Positions 1 to 5,235 of a stretch of DNA of 5,534 bases are shown one piece after another. Numbering within the stretch: position 1 is the stretch's first letter; every line of letters begins with the position of its first letter. The position numbers and the translations under genes are program-made. Source of the stretch: Deltaproteobacteria bacterium (GTDB lineage Bacteria; Desulfobacterota; Dissulfuribacteria; Dissulfuribacterales; QOAL01); assembly GCA_026988585.1 (NCBI GenBank), contig JALSKY010000321.1, positions 1 through 5,534 of the forward strand, written 5' to 3'. The notes under the pieces were generated by a model. That model was not told the origin of the DNA and did not search any database. It saw only the letters and a list, made by a program, of their open reading frames with translations.

Positions 1-1
1 C

Positions 2-1204
2 AATCAGTTTTTTGGCACATATGTTCAGGAACATTATCTTCCAATGATTGCCCAGGAACTTGCTTCCGGGTCAAGGCCCTGCAAGATCAGGCTGCTACCT
101 GTGGAAAAGGTCAAGGAGACTGCCAGGGGCCAACTCCACCTCCCGAGATTTGCTCCTACAGAACTCGAGCAGCCACGGTTTTGTGACAGATACACATTTG
201 AGGAGTTTGTCGTGGGCAGCTCCAACCAGTTTGCTTATGCTGCATGTCTTGCCACTGCAAATGAGGATTCCAGCTCCAGCAGCGTCCTTTATCTTCATGC
301 CAAATCCGGGCTTGGCAAGAGCCATCTTGTTCAGGCTGTAGGCAGAAGGCTTCGGGAGCGGGATCCTGGAAGAAGGCTGTGTTACATGACTGCCAACGAT
401 TTCACCCAGCAGATGGTGAGCGCCATAAAGAACAGCAGGCTGGAGCAGTTCAAGGAGCGTTTTCTAAAGGGTTGTGATGCCCTGCTCATCGAACAGGTAA
501 ACTCCCTGTCCGGCAGGGAGAGGACCCAGACGGAGCTTGCCCTGGCCCTCGATCCCCTTATGGATGCAGGCAAGACCATTGTGTTTACCGGTTGTGATCT
601 GCCGAGGCAGATTCCCAAGCTCTCTGATGCCCTGCGGTCAAGGCTTTCAGCAGGTATGCTGGTCTCCATAAATCCGCCGGATTATGACACCAGGAAAAAG
701 ATCGTTGCCAGGAAGGCACGAAATCAGGGAGTTGACCTGAACCCGGAGACCGTGGAGTATCTGGCCCAGTATCTCACCGGTGATATTCGGAAGATAGAGA
801 GCGCAGTCATTGGTCTCATTGCCAAGTCATCACTGCTCAGGAGGCCTATAGATCTCTCCCTTGCCCGGGAAGTAATACATGAGTTAGTGGGAGATCCTGG
901 TCCTGTAACCATCTCCATGATAACAGACCTGGTCTGCACACATTTCAATGTGACTGCCCAGCAGATCCGTTCCCGTTCCCGGAGAAAGGCGGTTTCACTG
1001 CCCCGGCAGATAGCCATGTATGTTGCAAGGAAGGAGACAGATTCCTCTCTTGAGACCATTGGCCGGGAGTTCAACAGGGATCATGCCACAGTGATCCATT
1101 CTGTGAAGAAGATAGAGAAACAGCTCAGGGAGTCGCCCAAGTTCAGACATCAGCTCAAATACCTGTTGGAACAGCTTGAAAAGAGGAAATGGAAAAAGAG
1201 CTGA
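2..1204 (+). CDS. dnaA-like: DnaA-family AAA+ protein with degenerate ATPase motifs (5' end outside window)
   Basis: This is a DnaA-family AAA+ DNA-binding protein. The frame is open to the left edge, and bases 2-43 encode NQFFGTYVQEHYLP, which matches the end of DnaA domain I (E. coli 'PNRFVLDWVRDKYL'). The ATG at 44 is therefore internal and roughly 40-45 residues are missing. The order is: domain I end, a short linker (about 90-190), an AAA+ core beginning 'YTFEEFVVG', and C-terminal domain IV (about 895-1160) with a basic 'RSRSRRKAVSLPRQIAM' helix and the 'RDHATV' DnaA signature. The P-loop AKSGLGKS (299-322), arginine finger R (641-643, E. coli R285) and sensor-2 R (788-790, R334) are kept. 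Walker B is 'LLIEQV' instead of 'LLIDDI', sensor-1 'TSD' is 'TGC', and R281 is A. No dnaN, recF or gyrB follows, as often seen at a replication-origin locus. It could be a DnaA paralogue acting as a regulator or modified initiator. Family membership is certain; the role is not. Confidence 0.93.
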   Translation, partial: NQFFGTYVQEHYLPMIAQELASGSRPCKIRLLPVEKVKETARGQLHLPRFAPTELEQPRFCDRYTFEEFVVGSSNQFAYAACLATANEDSSSSSVLYLHAKSGLGKSHLVQAVGRRLRERDPGRRLCYMTANDFTQQMVSAIKNSRLEQFKERFLKGCDALLIEQVNSLSGRERTQTELALALDPLMDAGKTIVFTGCDLPRQIPKLSDALRSRLSAGMLVSINPPDYDTRKKIVARKARNQGVDLNPETVEYLAQYLTGDIRKIESAVIGLIAKSSLLRRPIDLSLAREVIHELVGDPGPVTISMITDLVCTHFNVTAQQIRSRSRRKAVSLPRQIAMYVARKETDSSLETIGREFNRDHATVIHSVKKIEKQLRESPKFRHQLKYLLEQLEKRKWKKS

Positions 1205-1219
1205 GAAAATGCTGTTTTC
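1205..1219. promoter_or_regulatory. Small palindrome just after the dnaA-like stop; candidate activator site
   Basis: A perfect inverted repeat, GAAAA-TGCTG-TTTTC, starts directly after the TGA stop of the dnaA-like gene. It lies about 90-105 bp upstream of the transcription start predicted from the sigma-54 promoter candidate at 1286-1302, which is a usual distance for enhancer sites of NtrC-type activators. It overlaps the TTTCAGA motif at 1216-1222. It could equally be a weak end-of-gene hairpin, but no T-run follows it. The symmetry is seen; a regulatory role is inference. Confidence 0.25.
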
Positions 1220-1273
1220 AGATCTTGAATCTCAATTATGTACTCAGGATGCGTTATGAAAAGGCTTTTTTAC

Positions 1274-1301
1274 TGCATCTCCCATAGGCCTGAGAGTTGC
1301 A
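1274..1301. repeat. Imperfect 11-bp inverted repeat overlapping the promoter of the GlcD-like gene
   Basis: The arms TGCATCTCCCA (1274-1284) and TGAGAGTTGCA (1291-1301) are complementary at 9 of 11 positions and are separated by 6 bp. The right arm includes most of the -12 element of the sigma-54 promoter candidate. It may be an operator for a dimeric regulator or may form a hairpin. No T-tract follows, so it is not a standard terminator. Confidence 0.4.
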
Positions 1302-1302
1302 T
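1286..1302 (+). promoter_or_regulatory. Candidate sigma-54 (-24/-12) promoter for the GlcD-like gene
   Basis: AGGCCTGAGAGTTGCAT has GG and GC separated by exactly 10 bp, as sigma-54 promoters require. It matches the consensus TGGCACG-N4-TTGCW at 9 of 12 defined positions, with a full TTGCA at -12 and GGC at -24. Transcription would begin near 1311, 27-48 nt before the possible start codons of the GlcD-like gene. A sigma-54 activator is encoded about 2.4 kb downstream (3739-5055). I found no similar match in the other intergenic regions. Experimental proof is absent. Confidence 0.5.
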
Positions 1303-1337
1303 AATCGGATTGAAATAACAGTTCGGGTCTGAATCTT

Positions 1338-2747
1338 TTGGGGCCAGGCTTGCGTAACGTGACCTCCGTCAATATCTCCAGAGGCCTCAAGGCCAGGTTC
1401 AGAAAGATCTTGGGAAAGGAGTGGGTCCTGGACTCTCCTGCCGACCTCATCTGCTATTCCCAGGATGCAGGCGGGTACAGTGCTGTGCCTGATCTGGTAC
1501 TTCTGCCTGAGCGGGCCGAACAGGTAGCCAAGATCCTTGATATTTGTGCTCAGGATGGAATTCCAGTTGTTCCGCGTGGTGCTGGTACAGGGACTGTAGG
1601 AGGCAGCATCCCTGTGCAGGGAGGTGTGGTTATAGCTGCTGTCAGGATGAACCGCATCTCCATGACAAGTCTTGTTGACCTGAGCTGCCGGGTTGGACCA
1701 GGGGTGATAACAGGAGATCTGCAGAATCGTATCTCATCAGAGGGGCTCTTCTATCCGCCAGATCCGGCAAGCCTTGCATTCTGTACCATTGGAGGAAATG
1801 TGGCCACATGTGCAGGTGGTGCAAGGGCAGTCAAATATGGTGTAACCCGGGATTATGTGCGTGCCGTCCAGTTAGCCCTGCCGGATGGCTCTCTCCTGAA
1901 TCTTGGTGCCCAAACCGCCAAATCTGTTGTGGGATTCGATCTTGCCAGGTTGGTTACTGGATCTGAAGGGTGTCTTGGTTTTATTACATCCATAACGCTG
2001 AGGTTGCTCCCAATGCCCCTTAAGGTGGTGACCTGTGTAGCCCTCTATCCCACTGGGGCAGATGCACTTGATTGTGTAACCGGGTTTTTCCAGGCCTCTG
2101 TGGTGCCGCGTTGTGCCGAGTTTCTGGATCGGCTGAGTCTCCAGGCCATCAGGCACCTGTTGCCTTTTCCTGTAGATGGCGATGCCGCTGCAATGTTGCT
2201 GGTGGAACTGGATGGCTCTGAAGAGTCAGCGGCTTTTGAAGCAAACCAGGTGGTAGATGTGATGAAGGCTGGCAGATGCCTCATGGCCAGGATCCTTGAA
2301 GATCAGCGTGCTGTTGAGCAGGTCTGGCAGGCAAGGCGGGGGATGTCTCCGGCTATAAAGCGTCTCGGTTTCAGTAAAAAGGTCAGTGAGGATATCTGTG
2401 TGCCAAGGCATGCACTGGTGGAGATGCTTCAGTTCCTGGAGTCCATATCTACAGATGATGCAACTATTCTGGCCTTTGGGCATGCCGGTGATGGAAACCT
2501 TCATGTGAATCTCCTGCTCAGGGAGGGGGCTGCCGGGGATCAGGAACTCATAAGGGCGGTGATTGGCAGCATAATGTCAAAGGCCGTTGAACTTGGAGGC
2601 ACCATATCTGGGGAACATGGCATAGGTATATCCAAGATGGAGTACCTTTCTCTTGAGCAGACGGCAGGGCTTGTAGATTTACAGAAACGTCTTAAAGGGC
2701 TGTTCGATCCCAGGGGCATAATGAATCCTGGGAAGATTTTTCTGTAA
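1338..2747 (+). CDS. glcD-like: GlcD-like FAD-linked 2-hydroxyacid dehydrogenase
   Basis: This is a flavoprotein of the vanillyl-alcohol oxidase/PCMH family that oxidises a 2-hydroxyacid (glycolate, D-lactate or D-2-hydroxyglutarate type) and passes electrons to a partner or quinone. At 469 residues it has the normal GlcD length. The FAD-binding PCMH domain covers about residues 46-225, with 'PRGAGTGTVGG' (79-89), 'YPPDPAS' (139-145) and 'TIGGNVATCAGGARAVKYGVTRDYV' within 150-174. The C-terminal FAD-oxidase domain has the metal-binding 'GHAGDGNLHVN' (381-391), 'SGEHGIG' (424-430) and ends 'DPRGIMNPGKIF'. All expected key residues are present. The start is uncertain: TTG 1338, TTG 1350 and GTG 1359 are in frame and none has a strong ribosome binding site; GGGG at 1340-1343 would suit TTG 1350. 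No GlcE or GlcF subunit is adjacent. The exact substrate cannot be read from the sequence. A sigma-54 promoter candidate lies upstream. Confidence 0.9.
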   Translation: MGPGLRNVTSVNISRGLKARFRKILGKEWVLDSPADLICYSQDAGGYSAVPDLVLLPERAEQVAKILDICAQDGIPVVPRGAGTGTVGGSIPVQGGVVIAAVRMNRISMTSLVDLSCRVGPGVITGDLQNRISSEGLFYPPDPASLAFCTIGGNVATCAGGARAVKYGVTRDYVRAVQLALPDGSLLNLGAQTAKSVVGFDLARLVTGSEGCLGFITSITLRLLPMPLKVVTCVALYPTGADALDCVTGFFQASVVPRCAEFLDRLSLQAIRHLLPFPVDGDAAAMLLVELDGSEESAAFEANQVVDVMKAGRCLMARILEDQRAVEQVWQARRGMSPAIKRLGFSKKVSEDICVPRHALVEMLQFLESISTDDATILAFGHAGDGNLHVNLLLREGAAGDQELIRAVIGSIMSKAVELGGTISGEHGIGISKMEYLSLEQTAGLVDLQKRLKGLFDPRGIMNPGKIFL

Positions 2748-2791
2748 AAGTGATTTGGTTGACACTGTCAGCGCCTGCAGTTCCAGTCTGT

Positions 2792-2822
2792 ACCATCCTT
2801 CTCTCCAATCTTTCTCTGTTTG
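2792..2822 (+). other. C/T-rich, G-poor tract after the GlcD-like gene; possible Rho-dependent end
   Basis: About 45 nt after the TAA stop of the GlcD-like gene there is a pyrimidine-rich stretch almost without G. I see no hairpin followed by a T-run between this gene and the next promoter. A C-rich, G-poor transcript downstream of a stop codon is the usual setting for Rho loading, so termination here may be Rho-dependent. This is inference from composition only. Confidence 0.2.
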
Positions 2823-2853
2823 ATTTTCCAAACTGAATCCTTTTGTCATTATC

Positions 2854-2862
2854 TGCTATAAT
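2854..2862 (+). promoter_or_regulatory. Extended -10 sigma-70 promoter upstream of the PsiE-family gene
   Basis: TGCTATAAT is a perfect extended -10 element (TGn followed by TATAAT). The best -35 at normal spacing (around 2834-2839, TGAATC) is poor, which extended -10 promoters tolerate. Transcription would start near 2869 and give a leader of about 155-160 nt before the PsiE-family gene. A second TATAAT at 2997-3002 has no acceptable -35. Confidence 0.5.
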
Positions 2863-2965
2863 TTAATCAGATCTGGGTTCCGCATATCTCTTATCCCAGG
2901 TTAATGCAGGCACAGGCAGTTTTTTTGAAAGAAAAGATTTTTTTGTTGCCCTCAGGCTTTTGATA

Positions 2966-2994
2966 GATTAAAGATATTTTTTATCTTGTTAATC
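2966..2994 (+). repeat. AT-rich hairpin in the leader of the PsiE-family gene
   Basis: The sequence folds into an 11-bp stem: GATTAA (2966-2971) pairs with TTAATC (2989-2994), and AGATA (2972-2976) pairs with TATCT (2982-2986), with a 2-nt bulge (TG) and a TTTTT loop. It lies about 20 nt before the AGGAGG ribosome binding site. As RNA it would be weak because it is almost all A-U, so a DNA operator is as likely as an RNA switch. Two further seven-T runs lie just upstream at 2920-2926 and 2938-2944. Confidence 0.4.
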
Positions 2995-3012
2995 TTTATA
3001 ATAAAAAACTCC

Positions 3013-3018
3013 AGGAGG
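3013..3018 (+). promoter_or_regulatory. Strong Shine-Dalgarno AGGAGG of the PsiE-family gene
   Basis: A perfect AGGAGG lies 5 nt before an in-frame TTG (3024) and 11 nt before ATG 3030. The spacing favours TTG, while codon strength favours ATG; the two starts differ by only two residues. Confidence 0.75.
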
Positions 3019-3029
3019 AATTATTGGTT

Positions 3030-3521
3030 ATGAGTACTGTTACACCAAAGAGGTCAGCCTTGGATATCTGGCTGCAGTCCAGTTATCTCTCGGTCCAGCG
3101 ATGGCTTTACGGATTTGTCACAATTGCCCTGATGATTGCGGCAGCACTGGTGCTCTTTGATGCATTCAAGAGTTTTACTGATCTGTTGCACCATGAGGGC
3201 ACTACCATCTCCCATGTGGCCCTGATAGCAGTGGACAGGCTGCTGTTGGCCCTGATGTTTCTTGAGATCATGCATACCATTCAGATCATCTTTGGAGAGG
3301 AGTTTCATCTCAGTTGTGTGGAGCCCTTCCTTATGGTGGGTATAATCGCTTTTATCCGGCGGATGCTCATAATAACCCTGGAGATATCTCATGGAGCTAC
3401 AGGTAAGCATGTGAGTTTTGATAATCTCATGATTGAGATGGGAGTACTCGGTGGTCTGGTGCTGGCCTTTGTCCTGGCTGTAGTGCTTTTGAGGCGTTAC
3501 AGAAGCAGCAAGGCAGCATAG
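3030..3521 (+). CDS. psiE-like: PsiE-family (phosphate-starvation-inducible E) inner-membrane protein
   Basis: A small integral membrane protein of the PsiE family, whose E. coli member is induced by phosphate starvation; its biochemical function is unknown. From ATG 3030 it has 163 residues, a normal length. Four hydrophobic helices are visible at about 25-45, 62-88, 99-119 and 136-155. The conserved family core is recognisable: 'VDRLLLALMFLEIMHTI' (68-84), then 'EPFLMVGIIAFIRRML' (98-113), including an EPF-to-IRR helix with two arginines at its end. The N-terminus has no cleavable signal peptide, and the C-terminus ends in a basic 'RRYRSSKAA' tail that is probably cytoplasmic. TTG 3024 is an alternative start. 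It appears to be a single-gene unit with its own promoter and terminator. I see no convincing Pho box, so phosphate control is not supported here. Family assignment rests on motif recognition. Confidence 0.83.
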   Translation: MSTVTPKRSALDIWLQSSYLSVQRWLYGFVTIALMIAAALVLFDAFKSFTDLLHHEGTTISHVALIAVDRLLLALMFLEIMHTIQIIFGEEFHLSCVEPFLMVGIIAFIRRMLIITLEISHGATGKHVSFDNLMIEMGVLGGLVLAFVLAVVLLRRYRSSKAA

Positions 3522-3527
3522 TATCTC

Positions 3528-3549
3528 AACAACGCCGTGGTTGTTTTTT
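3528..3549 (+). terminator. Probable Rho-independent terminator of the PsiE-family gene
   Basis: Seven bases after the TAG stop, AACAAC and GTTGTT form a perfect 6-bp stem around a 6-nt loop (GCCGTG), followed by a run of four Ts (six counting the stem end). The stem has only two G-C pairs, so termination may be partial. It separates the PsiE-family gene from the response regulator. Confidence 0.5.
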
Positions 3550-3586
3550 CAAGATGTTTCTTCGTTTAAGTTCATCCGGTCTTTCA

Positions 3587-3613
3587 ACGGCCGTAACGGG
3601 TGGAATATCCCGT
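3587..3613. repeat. Two adjacent GC-rich dyads upstream of the response regulator
   Basis: ACGGCCGT (3587-3594) is a perfect 8-bp palindrome. Immediately after it, ACGGG (3596-3600) and CCCGT (3609-3613) form a 5-bp inverted repeat with an 8-bp spacer. They sit between the PsiE-family terminator and the nested hairpin before the response regulator and may be protein-binding sites. No function can be assigned. Confidence 0.3.
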
Positions 3614-3632
3614 CCCTTCTCTACTATGCTCA

Positions 3633-3648
3633 AGGTTTAGAAAAACCT
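3633..3648. repeat. 6-bp perfect hairpin AGGTTT/AAACCT
   Basis: AGGTTT and AAACCT enclose a four-base loop AGAA. The hairpin lies about 90 nt before the response regulator start. It has no T-tail, so it is not a terminator. TACTAT (3622-3627) just upstream resembles a -10 element but has no -35 at the right distance. Confidence 0.35.
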
Positions 3649-3653
3649 GCCGA

Positions 3654-3667
3654 TAACAGGTAACAGG
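3654..3667. repeat. Tandem TAACAGG repeat
   Basis: The heptamer TAACAGG occurs twice without a gap (3654-3660 and 3661-3667), and its inverse CCTGTTA occurs once at 3722-3728. The second copy is part of the 10-bp stem described separately, so the 3' arm could also pair, less extensively, with the first copy. Confidence 0.5.
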
Positions 3668-3728
3668 AGAGAACCTTTTCTTTGCAGAACGGTTTCAGAC
3701 TGGACTCTGCAAGCAGAATCTCCTGTTA
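3661..3728 (+). promoter_or_regulatory. Nested hairpin in the leader of the response regulator
   Basis: The outer arms TAACAGGAGA (3661-3670) and TCTCCTGTTA (3719-3728) are perfectly complementary over 10 bp. Inside them, TTGCAGA (3682-3688) and TCTGCAA (3706-3712) form a perfect 7-bp stem. The structure ends 10 nt before the ATG of the response regulator. The only ribosome-binding-like sequence in the leader, AGGAGA (3665-3670), is inside the outer stem and would be masked when the RNA folds. No T-run follows, so it is not a terminator. A translational control element is the favoured reading; an operator is the alternative. Confidence 0.5.
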
Positions 3729-3735
3729 TGCCTAA
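3682..3735 (+). CDS. Possible 17-codon leader ORF upstream of the response regulator
   Basis: A TTG at 3682 opens a 17-codon frame (MQNGFRLDSASRISCYA) ending in TAA at 3733-3735, only 3 nt before the ATG of the response regulator. An AGGAGAG sequence at 3665-3671 precedes it by about 10 nt. Because the response regulator has no ribosome binding site of its own, ribosomes finishing this frame could restart on it. The peptide resembles nothing I know and the TTG start is weak, so this is only a candidate. An even shorter frame, ATG 3728 to TGA 3740-3742, overlaps the regulator start as ATGA but also lacks a ribosome binding site. Confidence 0.2.
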   Translation: MQNGFRLDSASRISCYA

Positions 3736-3738
3736 CCA

Positions 3739-5055
3739 ATGAAGCAGAAGATCCTGATAGTAGAAGACAACCGGAAACTGGCAGATCTTTTCAACGAGGC
3801 CCTATCCCAGCGGTTCATGGCCGATGTGGTACACTCTGTCCGGGATGCCCACTATGCCATCAAGCAGGGCTATAGCGGATATCTGCTGGATCTGCAGCTT
3901 CCGGATGGTGAAGGCATATCCCTTATCCCTGCCATAATGAGGCGTTCACAGGATTCTGTGGTCATAGTGGTAACGGCCTATGGCACTGTTCAGAAGGCAG
4001 TGGATGCCCTGAAGCTGGGTGCTGCTGATTTTCTGGAAAAGCCTGTTGACCTGGAGGCACTGCTGCAGCGCTTTCTGGACCTGATCCCCGCTGGCGGGAT
4101 CTCATCTTCTTCAGGAGATCTTATCTGCAACTCTCCTGTCATGAAGGAGCTAATGGCCCTGGCAGACCAGGTAGCCTCCACTCCGTTTCCCGTGCTCATA
4201 ACCGGTGAGACAGGTGTGGGCAAGGAGGTTTTGGCAAGATATATCCATTCCAGGAGCGGAAGAGATAAGATGATAACACTGAACTGTGCCAGCCTTCCTG
4301 AGCAGCTTGCTGACTCCATACTCTTTGGTCATACCAGGGGCAGTTTTACCGGTGCAGTGGAGGGGAGAAAGGGGCTGGTTGAGGCTGCAGACAGGGGCAC
4401 CCTGTTCCTGGATGAGATAGGAGAACTTCCCCTGGATCTCCAGGCAAAGCTGCTCCGTTTTCTGGATTCCGGTGCCTTCATGCCCATAGGCTGTAATACT
4501 GAAAAGCGGAGCAGTGCCAGGATAGTTGCTGCCACCAATCGGAATCTTCAGGATTTGGTCAGGCAGGGTGGCTTTCGCCAGGATCTTTACTATCGTCTTT
4601 CTACCTTTCCCATGGAGATCCCGCCCCTCAGGAGGCGGCCTGAGGATATAGAGCCCCTTGCCCGTCACCATCTTAAAGGGCTTAGAGGTCTTCTCGGAAT
4701 GGAGCTGTGTCTGGATTCTGACGGTGTTGACATTTTGAAACAGTATGATTTTCCGGGAAACGTCCGGGAGCTGTTCAATGTTTTGGACAGGGTTGCTGTG
4801 GTCGCCAAGGGGCGGATAGGTGCCTCGGTTCTGGAACGGTTCATTCTTTCTGGAGGATCTTCATGCATGGACACAGGCAATGCTTCTGGTACAGCAGATT
4901 TCTGGACAGAATCGAGGGCCTCGGCCATGGAGAAGGAGAGGGAACTGATAAAGCGGGCCCTGGAGGAGAATCGCTACAATAAGGCTGCTACCGCCCGGAG
5001 CCTAAAGGTGAGTTACAAGACCCTGCTGAACAAGATGAAAAAGTTGGGGCTTTGA
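3739..5055 (+). CDS. NtrC-family sigma-54-dependent response regulator
   Basis: A two-component response regulator that, when phosphorylated by a sensor kinase, activates sigma-54 promoters through ATP hydrolysis. It has 438 residues and the complete three-domain plan. The receiver (about 1-115) has the acidic pair E9-D10, phospho-acceptor D51 ('LLDLQLPDG'), T79 and K101 ('EKP'). The AAA+ domain (about 130-370) has Walker A 'GETGVGKE' (156-163), the sigma-54 contact loop 'GSFTGA' (201-206), Walker B 'GTLFLDEIGE' (220-229), 'FRQDLYYRL' (279-287) and 'FPGNVREL' (338-345). A Fis-type helix-turn-helix lies at about 400-438 ('NKAATARSLKVSYKTLLNKMKKLGL'). The start is fixed: an in-frame TAA lies 4 nt upstream and MKQKILIVEDN is a normal receiver N-terminus, yet no Shine-Dalgarno precedes it. 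No sensor kinase is in the window, so its signal is unknown. A nearby sigma-54 promoter candidate (1286-1302) is a possible target. Confidence 0.95.
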   Translation: MKQKILIVEDNRKLADLFNEALSQRFMADVVHSVRDAHYAIKQGYSGYLLDLQLPDGEGISLIPAIMRRSQDSVVIVVTAYGTVQKAVDALKLGAADFLEKPVDLEALLQRFLDLIPAGGISSSSGDLICNSPVMKELMALADQVASTPFPVLITGETGVGKEVLARYIHSRSGRDKMITLNCASLPEQLADSILFGHTRGSFTGAVEGRKGLVEAADRGTLFLDEIGELPLDLQAKLLRFLDSGAFMPIGCNTEKRSSARIVAATNRNLQDLVRQGGFRQDLYYRLSTFPMEIPPLRRRPEDIEPLARHHLKGLRGLLGMELCLDSDGVDILKQYDFPGNVRELFNVLDRVAVVAKGRIGASVLERFILSGGSSCMDTGNASGTADFWTESRASAMEKERELIKRALEENRYNKAATARSLKVSYKTLLNKMKKLGL

Positions 5056-5235
5056 ACCTGGAAGGCTCATTGTTCCCTGTTCCATCTCGGGTTATGCAGT
5101 TCAGCCTCTATCAAGTGCTTCAATTTTCACTGGGGCCTTCCTGGCGCCTTTCGGCAAGTACAACTGTCTATTCTTGTTCGGACTTCTCCTGTAAAACTGG
5201 TGCTGAAAAAGAAACTCTGTTCCCGGCGATTGTTT

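Noticed and set aside
100..108. DnaA-box-like TGTGGAAAA inside the dnaA-like gene
   Set aside because: A single match to the relaxed box in coding sequence with no cluster around it is expected by chance.
44..1204. ATG 44 as the true start of the dnaA-like gene
   Set aside because: The frame continues upstream to the window edge and those codons match conserved DnaA domain I, so the gene begins outside the window.
1259..1271. AAAAGGCTTTTTT as a terminator of the dnaA-like gene
   Set aside because: The loop would be a single base, so no RNA hairpin can form.
1276..1310. Riboswitch (thiamine or glycine type) before the GlcD-like gene
   Set aside because: A CTGAGA-like string is present but the conserved cores of both classes are missing, and the region is better explained by the sigma-54 promoter and inverted repeat.
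2759..2764. Perfect TTGACA just after the GlcD-like gene
   Set aside because: No -10 element lies 16-18 bp downstream; the hexamer is part of a small TGACA-C-TGTCA palindrome.
2843..2859. Pho-box-like sequence TTGTCATTATCTGCTAT before the PsiE-family gene
   Set aside because: The half-sites are 10 rather than 11 bp apart, the second matches poorly, and the site overlaps the -10 element instead of replacing the -35.
2997..3002. TATAAT as a second promoter before the PsiE-family gene
   Set aside because: No acceptable -35 or extended -10 TG accompanies it; in AT-rich DNA the hexamer is expected by chance.
4150..4671. Long open frame on the minus strand inside the response regulator
   Set aside because: It lies opposite a clear conserved gene and its translation has no recognisable domain; the same holds for the other minus-strand frames in the window.
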